Source of the DNA: Lentzea aerocolonigenes
GTDB lineage: Bacteria > Actinomycetota > Actinomycetes > Mycobacteriales > Pseudonocardiaceae
Direction of reading: 5' to 3'
DNA length: 64,000 nucleotides
Assembly: GCF_000974445.1 (NCBI RefSeq)
Contig: NZ_BBOJ01000012.1
Coordinates: 1 to 64,000 of the forward strand
The notes beneath the pieces were generated by a model. The model worked only from the letters and a program-made list of their open reading frames with translations. It had not been told where the DNA came from and did no database searches. A program made the translations under genes and the position numbers. Positions 1-8,000 of this stretch are shown here, piece by piece; position 1 is the first letter of the stretch, and each line of letters opens with the position of its first letter.

Positions 1-624
1 GCCCGCGGCGAACTCCGCCGCGAGGTCGCGTCCGCGTTGCGCACCGGCCGCACGGTCCGCACACCCCGGCGCGACCCCGCCCAGCGCCAGCCCCGCTTCC
101 ACGAGCCGATGCTGATGATCAGCGACCGGCCCGCCGAGGCAGAGGACCGGGCCGTGCCCGGCCACTGGGAAGGCGACCTGATCATCGGCAAGGACAACGC
201 CTCCGCCATCGGCACCCTGGTCGAACGGGCCACCCGCTTCGTGGTCCTGCTGCACCTGCCCGACGGCCGCACCGCCGAACACGTCCGCGACGCGCTGATC
301 ACCGCCATCACAGCCCTGCCCGAACGCCTGCGTGAATCACTGACCTGGGATCAAGGCTCCGAGATGGCCCAGCACCACGAGTTCACCATCGCCACCGGCA
401 TGCCCGTCTACTTCTGCGACCCCCGCAGCCCCTGGCAACGCGGCAGCAACGAAAACACCAACGGCCTGCTGCGCCAGTACTTCCCCAAAGGCACCGACCT
501 GTCCGTCCACACCGCCGAACACCTCAACGCCGTCGCCGCACAACTCAACCGCCGCCCACGCAAAACGCTCGGCTGGGACACCCCAGCCGAGCGCGTCACT
601 ACACTGCTCACACAAGCCAGTTGA
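1..624 (+). CDS. IS30-family transposase, 3' part (5' end outside window)
   Basis: The frame is open from base 1 to the stop at 622-624, so the gene starts to the left of the window. IS30 transposases cut and join the ends of their own element. Visible are the catalytic core residues of the DDE fold: Asp in GHWEGDLIIG, Asp in TWDQGSEMA and Glu in GSNENTNGLLRQYFPKG. The last stretch (LNRRPRKTLGWDTPAE) is typical of IS30 C-termini. The visible part looks intact. The next gene, on the opposite strand, ends at 691, so the element sits just downstream of it and disrupts nothing visible. The family call is strong; the exact IS name is not determined. Confidence 0.93.
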   Translation, partial: ARGELRREVASALRTGRTVRTPRRDPAQRQPRFHEPMLMISDRPAEAEDRAVPGHWEGDLIIGKDNASAIGTLVERATRFVVLLHLPDGRTAEHVRDALITAITALPERLRESLTWDQGSEMAQHHEFTIATGMPVYFCDPRSPWQRGSNENTNGLLRQYFPKGTDLSVHTAEHLNAVAAQLNRRPRKTLGWDTPAERVTTLLTQAS

Positions 625-650
625 CCAGTCGCGTTGCAACGATCCCTGGA
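1..650 (+). mobile_element. IS30-type insertion sequence, right end
   Basis: The element runs in from the left edge. The sequence just after the transposase stop, TTGCAACGATCCCTGGAAAC (about 632-651), is a candidate right terminal inverted repeat. Without the left end it cannot be matched, so the boundary is approximate. Confidence 0.5.
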
Positions 651-690
651 AACCGCCCATGGCCCGAACGTGCTTTTCGCGCCAAACCAG

Positions 691-1713
691 TTACGGCGAC
701 ACGCCGTGGCCCGCGACCACCGCGTCGCACAACAGGTCGAGCAACGCGGCAGCGGCGTCGAGGCCGAAGTCCTTGCGTCGCGCCCGAACCGTCACCGTGG
801 TGACCTCCCCTGCCGTCACCACGCCGAACGCCACCCCGGAACGCCCGCTGGCCGTCGGGAAGAAGTGCAGGGACCGGACGTTCGCCTTGACGACGCCGAG
901 GTTCGACACGAGGAACGTCGAGCCGAGGCGCGAGGCCAGCAGGCGCATTCCCAGCTGTGCCAACGGGTTCCGCTCGCTGGGGAACCCTGCTTCCGGCGCC
1001 GCACCAGCCAGCAGGACGCGCACCTCGTCCGGGCCCGCCCCGGCGGGCAGCCGCAGCCTGAGCAACGCGCTGTCGACCTCGGGACGTGGATCGGCGCCCC
1101 CGCGCCACGACGCGCCGATCGCGGCGACGATGCGGCCGTGCGGCACCCCGCGGGCGGCGTTCCACCTGCGCGTGGTGTCCACGGCGGCATACGTGAGCGC
1201 GGCGCTGCCCAGCTTGGTCTTGGGCAGCGTGCGGGAGACCAGGTGGTCGCCGGGCTCGTTGCCGCGTGACGAGGGCTGGATGCGCGTGGGCGGCGTCCAC
1301 ACCGCCTCGCGCACCCGGTCCAGCGCGTTGAGGAGGTAAGGCCGCTCGACGTCGCGGTGCGCCACACCGGTGGCGGAGCTTTGCACCGGTTCGCCGAGTG
1401 CGATGCCGAGCAACGCGACCAGGCCGAGGCCGTCGACCGCGCCGTGGTGCGCGGCGATCAGCAGCGAGTCGCCGGCAAGAGCGACTCGGACGAGCGGATC
1501 GCCTGCGCGGTAACGGGAGTCGGCGAGCTCCGCGCGTGCGGCGTCCCAATCGGACGGTCGCAGCACGACGGCGGCCGGGCCGAGGTTCGGGAAGGCGTCG
1601 GACGCACGCGCCAGCCGCGCGGCAACGGTCGCCGGGTCCGGCGCCTCGCGCAGGGTCGCCTCCAGCAGGATGCTCCAGGAGGCGGCCGGATCCCCGGAGA
1701 AGACCACGGCCAC
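691..1713 (-). CDS. Condensation/CoA-acyltransferase-fold protein (HHxxxDG)
   Basis: 340 residues from a GTG at 1713. It carries AAHHGAVDG near residue 110, the HHxxxDG active-site motif of the CoA-dependent acyltransferase superfamily (NRPS condensation domains, PapA-like and wax-ester synthases). A later SNLGVV segment resembles the second-half SN motif of that fold. At 340 residues it is shorter than typical two-lobed members of about 420-450. It is the last gene of an operon with the DUF2613 peptide (4 bp upstream) and the GT-C membrane protein, so acylation of a cell-envelope glycan or lipid is a reasonable inference. Substrate unknown. An IS30 element ends about 40 bp past its stop. Confidence 0.65.
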   Translation of the reverse strand: MAVVFSGDPAASWSILLEATLREAPDPATVAARLARASDAFPNLGPAAVVLRPSDWDAARAELADSRYRAGDPLVRVALAGDSLLIAAHHGAVDGLGLVALLGIALGEPVQSSATGVAHRDVERPYLLNALDRVREAVWTPPTRIQPSSRGNEPGDHLVSRTLPKTKLGSAALTYAAVDTTRRWNAARGVPHGRIVAAIGASWRGGADPRPEVDSALLRLRLPAGAGPDEVRVLLAGAAPEAGFPSERNPLAQLGMRLLASRLGSTFLVSNLGVVKANVRSLHFFPTASGRSGVAFGVVTAGEVTTVTVRARRKDFGLDAAAALLDLLCDAVVAGHGVSP

Positions 1714-1717
1714 CCGG

Positions 1718-1906
1718 TCAGCGGGAGCCGTAGTCGAGCACTTCGGGCTCGCTCGCCTGCTTCAGCGGCTGCCCTTGCTCCTTCGCCTGCTCCTGCTGCC
1801 GCTCCATCACCTTGTCCGGGTGGTTCTGGGCGACGACGACCGCGCCGACGCCTCCGGCGAGTGCGGCCCCGGCGACGACCGCGACCAGGAACGAAACCAG
1901 GCCCAC
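1718..1906 (-). CDS. DUF2613-type small membrane protein
   Basis: 62 residues from GTG 1906, with a good GAGGAG ribosome site 6 nt upstream. One N-terminal membrane segment (about residues 4-27, VSFLVAVVAGAALAGGVG) is followed by a polar tail rich in Gln and Glu ending in DYGSR. It matches my recollection of the DUF2613 family. In mycobacteria a similar small protein (Rv0236A) lies next to aftD, and here it lies between a GT-C protein and an acyltransferase in the AftD neighbourhood. The stop of the upstream gene is 2 bp away, so it should be co-translated. Function unknown; a small subunit or regulator of the membrane glycosyltransferases is possible. Confidence 0.75.
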   Translation of the reverse strand: MGLVSFLVAVVAGAALAGGVGAVVVAQNHPDKVMERQQEQAKEQGQPLKQASEPEVLDYGSR

Positions 1907-1908
1907 GA

Positions 1909-3513
1909 CTACTCCTCACGGTTAGGTGCCGAGAATCTACCGACGGGTAACCGTCTCCACAACAGGCCGACGCCGATCAGTGACCCAGCCGCGACCCACG
2001 CCAGCACAACGGGTGCAGCGGGTGGGCCGTTCGGTGCAGCGGGCGCTGCTCCTGGAACGCGGTACAGGGTCAGGTCCGGTCCGTCGTGCACCTTCTCCAG
2101 TCGTCCCAGGAGGTTCTGGTCCACCCGGCCGGGCGTTCCGTGCTCCACCAGCACCCACTCGACGCCGCTCAGGTCACCCGCACGCAGCCGGGCCGCCCGC
2201 GGGTCCTCCCCCGCCACGATCCGGCCGCCGACGGACAGCGAGTCGTCCACGACGGTCGTGCCGGGCAGGTAGCGCGGTGCGGGGTCGAGCTGGGTGCGTC
2301 CGTCGTTCCAGTCGAACCTGCGGAACGCCGACAACGGGAACACGGCCACGTCACCGGGCTGGCCGACGAGCTTCTCCCGGACCGCGGCCCAGTCCGGCGG
2401 GTAGTCCACCGGTTCGAGCCGCCCGAACCCGCCCCACGCGAGGTCCGGCAGCAGCCCCAGCAACAACACGACCACCAGTAGCCGCGCGCGCAGCCGTTCC
2501 ACCGCGACGGCGAGCCCGAGCGCGAACGGCAGCGCGAGCCACGCCACCCACTTCTGACTGTCTCGCAACAGCCCGGCGCCCGGCACGTGCTCGATCAACG
2601 CCTCCAGTGCCTGCACGCCGCCCGGCAGCACGGCGATCAGCGCCAGGAACGCCCCGAGCACCCCCAGTCCCGCGAGCGGCCACACGGGCAGGCGTTTCGA
2701 CAGCTCCCGCAACCCGAGCACCGCCGCGCCCAGCAGCAGCACGGTGATCACCGGCAGCATCGGGTTGGCGCGGCTGGCGGGCACGACCTCGGCGTTCCAG
2801 ATCCCGCCCAGCCCCAGCACGCTCAGCACCGGCCCGCCCCAGTTCTCGCCGCGCGCGCTGAACGCCTCGACGCCCGCGGGGTCGGACAGCCCGTCGTGCA
2901 GCAGCGAGGGCACCCACCACGGCGCGTTCAGGACCACGCCGACGGCCAGGACCTGCCACGCCTTGCGCGGTCCCGCCGTCGCCAGCGCCGTGCCGAGAGC
3001 GAGGATCCCGCCCGGCGCCGAGAGCACCGCGGGCAGGCTCGCGAGCACGAGCCGCGTCCACGCACGGGGCTCGCCCTCGCGCATCTTCAAGCCCGCCATG
3101 GCGACCCACGGCAGTGCCGCGTAGCCCAGCAGCAGCGTCCAGTGGCCGATGAAGAGCCGTTCGGCGACGTAGGCGTTCCACGAGTACGCCACGGCCGCGA
3201 CGATCCGCACGCCGGTCTTCTCCGTCGGCACCAGCAGCCCGGCACCCAGCGCGCCGGCGAAGACGATCGCGAGCAGCACCAGCTTCTGCACCAGCTGGCC
3301 GGGGACGACCTGCGTCAGCAGTGCCACCACGGCGTCCACCGGCACCGCCCGCGGCAACGCGTCACCGAGCCCGAACGCGGCCGCGTTCAGCGGCTGCTGA
3401 GGCGTGAAGACCATGTCGTAGACGAGGACGTAGCCCGGCATCAGGGCAGGAGCGATCGCGGCGAGGGCAAGCGCCGCGCACGTGGCGTAGAGCTTCACTC
3501 CGTTCGGCCGCAC
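1909..3513 (-). CDS. GT-C-type polytopic membrane protein, short AftD paralogue
   Basis: 534 residues with about ten predicted membrane helices from residue 10 to 350, then a soluble domain of about 150 residues and a last helix (about 500-520). The segment LLRDSQKWVAWLALPFALG near residue 315 parallels PLRNVHKFEPVLRLCLILG in the AftD-like protein encoded at 5025-9101, and a PWV motif in a luminal loop is also shared. I infer a GT-C glycosyltransferase acting on polyprenyl-phosphate sugars outside the membrane. It heads an operon with the DUF2613 peptide and the acyltransferase, and is divergent from a flippase. The start ATG at 3513 is about 40 bp from a pair of TACC-N4-GGTA boxes. Catalytic activity is not proven. 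Confidence 0.6.
   Translation of the reverse strand: MRPNGVKLYATCAALALAAIAPALMPGYVLVYDMVFTPQQPLNAAAFGLGDALPRAVPVDAVVALLTQVVPGQLVQKLVLLAIVFAGALGAGLLVPTEKTGVRIVAAVAYSWNAYVAERLFIGHWTLLLGYAALPWVAMAGLKMREGEPRAWTRLVLASLPAVLSAPGGILALGTALATAGPRKAWQVLAVGVVLNAPWWVPSLLHDGLSDPAGVEAFSARGENWGGPVLSVLGLGGIWNAEVVPASRANPMLPVITVLLLGAAVLGLRELSKRLPVWPLAGLGVLGAFLALIAVLPGGVQALEALIEHVPGAGLLRDSQKWVAWLALPFALGLAVAVERLRARLLVVVLLLGLLPDLAWGGFGRLEPVDYPPDWAAVREKLVGQPGDVAVFPLSAFRRFDWNDGRTQLDPAPRYLPGTTVVDDSLSVGGRIVAGEDPRAARLRAGDLSGVEWVLVEHGTPGRVDQNLLGRLEKVHDGPDLTLYRVPGAAPAAPNGPPAAPVVLAWVAAGSLIGVGLLWRRLPVGRFSAPNREE
1936..1951. promoter_or_regulatory. TACC-N4-GGTA box upstream of the DUF2613 gene
   Basis: TCTACCGACGGGTAAC. The core TACCGACGGGTA is identical to one of the boxes at 3567-3582. 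It lies inside the 3' end of the GT-C gene, 30 bp before the DUF2613 start, so it could be an internal promoter element. A chance match in coding sequence is the alternative. Confidence 0.3.
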
Positions 3514-3553
3514 TTGCTCCCTCTCCGGTCGCGCTGGGGCTACAGTCGCCGAA

Positions 3554-3582
3554 ACTACCGGCCGGTACTACCGACGGGTAGT
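3554..3582. promoter_or_regulatory. Paired ACTACC-N4-GGTA operator-like boxes between divergent envelope genes
   Basis: Two adjacent inverted repeats: TACCGGCCGGTA (3556-3567, perfect palindrome) and ACTACCGACGGGTAGT (3567-3582, arms ACTACC/GGTAGT). Their centres are 13 bp apart. They sit between the GT-C gene (start 3513, minus) and the flippase (start 3671, plus). A related box recurs at 9094-9109 and 1936-1951. The binding regulator is unknown. Confidence 0.5.
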
Positions 3583-3645
3583 GAGTACGCGGGGAGCTTT
3601 CGTACGCTCCTGGCGCACGAAAGGGCCCCGCGTGCGTCCTGCGGC
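3583..3645. repeat. Upstream copy of a repeat flanking the flippase gene
   Basis: TACGCGGGGAGC followed about 20 bp later by CACGAAAGGGCCCCGCGTGC. A related arrangement (TACGCGGGAGC, then TACGAAAGGTCCCCGCGTGC) is found just past the flippase at 4919-4972. Both copies contain short inverted arms (GCACG/CGTGC here). Confidence 0.5.
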
Positions 3646-3670
3646 ACCCTGCCACCGGAAGGGATCCGGC

Positions 3671-4840
3671 GTGTCCGCTCCGGCAACGACCACCTCTCGC
3701 CTGGACGCCCTGCTCATCACCGGCGCCCTGCTGGGCGCCAACGCGGCGAGCTACGTCCTGACGATCGCGGCCGCGCGTGCGCTGGCACCCGCGGTCTTCG
3801 GCGAGCTCAGCGCGTTGCTCGCGCTCGTGGTCATCGGCGTGGTGCCCGCGATGAGTCTGCAGACCGTCGCCGCGCTGCGCGTGACGAGCCTCGGCCCGCG
3901 CCCGCTGTTCGGGCTGGGGCTGAGCGTGAGCGCGGGCATGACCGTGCTGACGCTGGCCCTCGTGCCCGTGCTGACCAGCCTGCTGCACCTGGACGGCCCG
4001 TGGCCGGTCGTGTGGCTGGCGCTGTCGCTGGCCCCGCTCACGGTTCTCGGTCTGCTGCACGGCCTCCTGCAGGGAACGCAGCGGTTCGGCGCACTCGCGT
4101 TGCTGGTGTCGCTGGAAGGCCTCGGCAAGGTCGGTGGTGGAGTGACCGGGCTGTGGCTCTCGCCGTCGTCGGCCTCGGTGCTGGCGGGCACGGCGATCGG
4201 CTCGTTCCTGGTCGTGCTGGCCGGGTGGACGCTGTGCGGCAGGCCTCGTCCGGCACGGCCTTCGGGTGGTGCCGAGGTGCTGCACGCGTCCCAGGCGATG
4301 CTGGCGCTGGTGCTGCTGGTGAACCTCGACCTCGTGCTGGCCCGGCACCAGCTCGCGGACCAGGCGGGCGGCTACGCGGTGGGCGCGGTGGTCACGAAGA
4401 TCGCGTACTGGCTGCCGCAGGCGGTGGGTGTGCTGGTGCTCCCCCGCATGGCGAACCCGGACGAACGCCGCCGCACGCTGCCCAAGGCCCTCGCGGTGTG
4501 CGCGGGCCTGGACGCGTTCGTGATCGCGGGCTGCGCGTTGTTCGGACCGCTGGGCGTCTCGCTGATCGGTGGCGCGAAGTACCACGGCGAGATGATCCCG
4601 TTGTGGCAGTTCGCCCTCGTCGGCTCGTGCCTCGCGTTGGTGCAGCTGCTGCTGTTCTCCCGGATCGCGAGCGGCGACCGCCGGTCCACGTTCGCCGTGT
4701 GGCTCGCGGTCGGCGCCGAGATCGTGCTGATCACCCAGTGGCTCGACGGTTCGGTCGGTCAGGTCGTGACCGGCGCGCTGCTCGCCACCGCCGGTCTCGT
4801 CGTCACCGGCGCCGTGATCGAGGCACGTTCACGCCACTAA
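3671..4840 (+). CDS. Polysaccharide/lipid-linked sugar flippase-like membrane protein (MOP superfamily)
   Basis: 389 residues from GTG 3671, chosen because a GGAAGGGA site precedes it and because the upstream open frame (from 3581) covers the repeat region. It has about twelve hydrophobic helices from LLITGALLGANAASYVLTIAAARAL to the C-terminus. The opening ARALAPAVFGELSALLALVVI resembles the first two helices of Wzx/MurJ-type flippases. Such proteins move polyprenyl-linked saccharides across the membrane. It lies between two membrane glycosyltransferase genes, which supports a role in supplying or exporting an envelope glycan. Convergent with the AftD-like gene, with a hairpin between them. 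Confidence 0.75.
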   Translation: MSAPATTTSRLDALLITGALLGANAASYVLTIAAARALAPAVFGELSALLALVVIGVVPAMSLQTVAALRVTSLGPRPLFGLGLSVSAGMTVLTLALVPVLTSLLHLDGPWPVVWLALSLAPLTVLGLLHGLLQGTQRFGALALLVSLEGLGKVGGGVTGLWLSPSSASVLAGTAIGSFLVVLAGWTLCGRPRPARPSGGAEVLHASQAMLALVLLVNLDLVLARHQLADQAGGYAVGAVVTKIAYWLPQAVGVLVLPRMANPDERRRTLPKALAVCAGLDAFVIAGCALFGPLGVSLIGGAKYHGEMIPLWQFALVGSCLALVQLLLFSRIASGDRRSTFAVWLAVGAEIVLITQWLDGSVGQVVTGALLATAGLVVTGAVIEARSRH

Positions 4841-4904
4841 CGCTGCATCAGGTCGTTCCGTCCGTTGCGGAGCACTCCCCCCAGTAACGCTCCGTAGCCA
4901 CCCT

Positions 4905-4972
4905 CACGTGCCCGGCGATACGCGGGAGCCCCGCGTATCCTTCTGCGGTACGAAAGGTCCCCGCGTGCCCGA
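4905..4972. repeat. Downstream copy of the repeat flanking the flippase gene
   Basis: TACGCGGGAGC then TACGAAAGGTCCCCGCGTGC, sharing most positions with the copy at 3583-3645. It includes the perfect hairpin at 4917-4939. The rest of the stretch between the flippase (ends 4840) and the AftD-like gene (ends 5025) shows no gene. Confidence 0.5.
4917..4939. terminator. Perfect hairpin between convergent flippase and AftD-like genes
   Basis: Arms GATACGCGGG and CCCGCGTATC with loop AGC: 10 bp, no mismatch. There is no T-run, which is usual for actinomycete terminators. Its position between two convergent stops suits a bidirectional terminator, but it is also part of a repeated element. Confidence 0.5.
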
Positions 4973-5024
4973 AAATGAGGCTGGTGGGGCACTTGTGAGT
5001 GAAGGCGGCGCGTCTAAGAAGGCG

Positions 5025-8000
5025 TCAGGACGCGACCGGCTCGACTGGCGCCGTCTGTTCGACGTCCTTCTCCGACTCCGCACGGTGCTGCGGACCGAAC
5101 GGCCGGAACGCCGCCGCCACCACCGCCGACACAGCGACCAGCAGCGAGGCCTGCACCAGCGGGATGTACGCCCACTCCTGCCCGTGACCCAGAACCCGGC
5201 CCAGCACGGCCACCCCGGTGCCGAGCGCGACGCCGCTCAGCGCGATCACCTTCGGTGCCGCCGCCCAGAACTCCCGCGCCAGCAGGCACGCGATCAACGC
5301 CACGATCGGCAGCATCCCGCCGAGCACCGCGAGCAGCACGAGCATCGCGATCACCAGCCAGCGGCCGCGCGACGGCTCCACGAACTCCACGCGCCGCCGT
5401 GACGGGAGCGCGGCGAGCACGAGCACCGCCAGCACGCCCAGCACACCGATCAGCAGGCCCGTGCGGTACCGCGCGTCCGGCACGAAGTCCAGCGTGACGA
5501 CACCGCCGTCGCCCTCGGGCAGGACCCACGCCTGCTGCCAACCGTCGACCCGGGTCTTCGTCAGCACCTGGCCGTTCAGCGTCGCCGTCCAGCCGTCGTT
5601 GACGTTCTCCGGCACCACGAGCAACGCCCGCGCGCCCGCCGCCACGGTGATCTCGCGTTCGGTGGCGTCCCACGTGGAGATCGTGACTTCCCGGTGCGTG
5701 GCGGTGGGTTTCGGCAGTTCGAGGTGCGTCACGGACACGTCCTGCACCACGAACGAGTCCGACCGAGAGGTGGTCAGCACGTGGTCACCGGCCGGCAGCT
5801 CCAGCGCGGTCGCGAGGTCGTCGTCGCACAGGGTCGCCTTGAGCGGACGGTTGCCCGCCACGTCCCCGAGCACACCGGTGACCGAGCTGTTGATCTTCTT
5901 GCCGTCGATCTCCACGACCGGTCCGCGTCCACACGGCACGGTGAACGGCGTCGTCGCCGGCACCGGCTTCAGCACGCCGTCCAGCGCGGGCACCCGGAGC
6001 TCACCGATCTCGGCCGGTCCCCTGCCACCCGACTCGCGCACGGCCAGTTCGAGCTTCTCCGTGGGCGCCGGTTTGATGGTGACGAGACCGTCCGCGCCGA
6101 CGCGCACGACCTCGGTCCCCGCGTCGGTGCGCACTTCAAGCTCCACCGGGATCCTGGCGCCCTTCGCGCCCTCGATCCGGAACTCCGACACGGTCCGCTT
6201 GCCCTGCCAGGCCACGGTGAGCGTGGGCTTGAGGTCGGTCACGTCCGGCACCCACGACGTCCCCGGATCACCGTCCACGGCGAACAGGGGGCTCGCCGCC
6301 ACGTCACCGGCGAGCGACGACGTCCCGGTGACGGTGACCCCCTCCGGCGCCACCGGGTTCTTCGCGCCGGCCGCGGGGACCACGGTGGCGTTCACCGCGA
6401 ACTTCCCGTCGGCCGAGGTGCGGAACAGCCGGGTGAGACCGTTGACCTCCTCGCCGAACCTCGACAGCGCCGAGTCGCACCGCACCGCGTCGTCGATCCG
6501 GTAGCAGGCGGGCCGGGACTGGCTGCCGCGGGTGAAGGAGAAGCCGGGCTTGGGCGCGTCCTGGTCCCGCGGCACGCGCAGGGCCCGCTGCGCCGTCATG
6601 CCCGGCACGCTCAGCTCCTTGATGCCGACGTTGCCGTCCTGCCGGTCGGCCGCGACACCGAGGATCGTCACGCGCACGGTGCTGGTCAGGCCTGGACGGA
6701 CGCCGTAGGTGTGCGGGCCACCGCCGGACGGCACGTCGTGGTCGCTCTCGCCGGTGTCCGTGGTGATCCGGATGCGGTTCACGGCCCAGCCGACGCGCAG
6801 GTCGTCGACCAGGTCGAGCCTCACCTCGCCGACCGTCCGCGGGGTGTCGAGCGCGATCTCGAGCCACTGCCCGACGGGCCCGGTGTAGCTCGACGAGTGC
6901 CATGCCGACCCGCCGTCGCCGTCCACCGCGGCGAACGGCGAGTTGGCCGGGTCGATCGAGCCCGCCGCGTCGGCGTAGGCGGTCGAGGTGGACGCGCGGA
7001 CGGCCCGGATGCCGCGGTACTCCGCGACGGTCTGGTGCTTGACGTCCTGGAACGGCGACACGTCGAGCGCCACGCGCCCCTGCCGGGAAGCCTCGTCCGC
7101 GGACATCGTCTGGCTGAGGTTGTCCGACACCCTGCCGACGTTGCGCTCCTTGCGCCGCAGCCCGTCCGTGATGAGCAGCTCGCCGGACTTCTCCGTCGAG
7201 TCACCGGCCAGCACCGCGGGCTGGTCGGCCTTGATCAACCCCTGCGACAGCAACGGCAGCAACGACTCCGGCCCGCCGCTCACGGTCGCGACGTCCGCGG
7301 CGTTGACCGCCGTCACGGCCGCGACCGGGCGCTTGACCTCGTAGACCTCGAGGGACTTGCCGGTCGCCGTCGCGTCGACCACGCTGACGAGATTCTGGTC
7401 GCTCATCCGCACGTCCGGCCCGAACTCGGCGACCCGCTCGATGCCGGGTGAACCCTGAAGCCCTTGGCGCAGCACGGTGAGCGGTGGTGACCCGGTGGCC
7501 TCGCGCGCGATGTCGTTGCGCAACAACAAGAACCGGTAGCCGCCACGAGCGAGGAAGTCGGCGAGCCCCGCCGAGCCGCGACCGTCGGAGAGCGCGTCGT
7601 AGACGGCGTCCATGAACCGCGTGTTGCCCTCGGACCCGAGCGGCACCTGGTTGCGCACCGCCCACGGCGCCTCCGCCAGCGACTGCATCGGCTCGTCCAC
7701 GGTCCTGCCCCACGTGTACTGGCCGAAACCGCTGGCGGGCAACAACAAGGTGCGTGCCCGGCCGTCCTTCTCCGCGAGCCACGACGCCGCCTGGCGCCAG
7801 TGGTCCGGCACGTCCGACCAGCCGAGACCGGGCCGCAGGGTCAGCAGCCACGCGGGTGCCGCGACGACCGCGATCAGCAGCAGGGCGAACCCGATCCGGA
7901 GCCGCCGCCAGTTCTCCGGCGCCGCCCGCATGCCGGCGGGACGGGAGAGGTGCAGTCCGTGGATGAACCCGAGGATCAGGCACAGCCGCAGCACCGGCTC

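Noticed and set aside
2587..3580. Long plus-strand open frame over the GT-C gene (part of a 766-residue frame)
   Set aside because: Antisense shadow of a high-GC gene: Arg/Gln/His-rich, no domain, no start signal.
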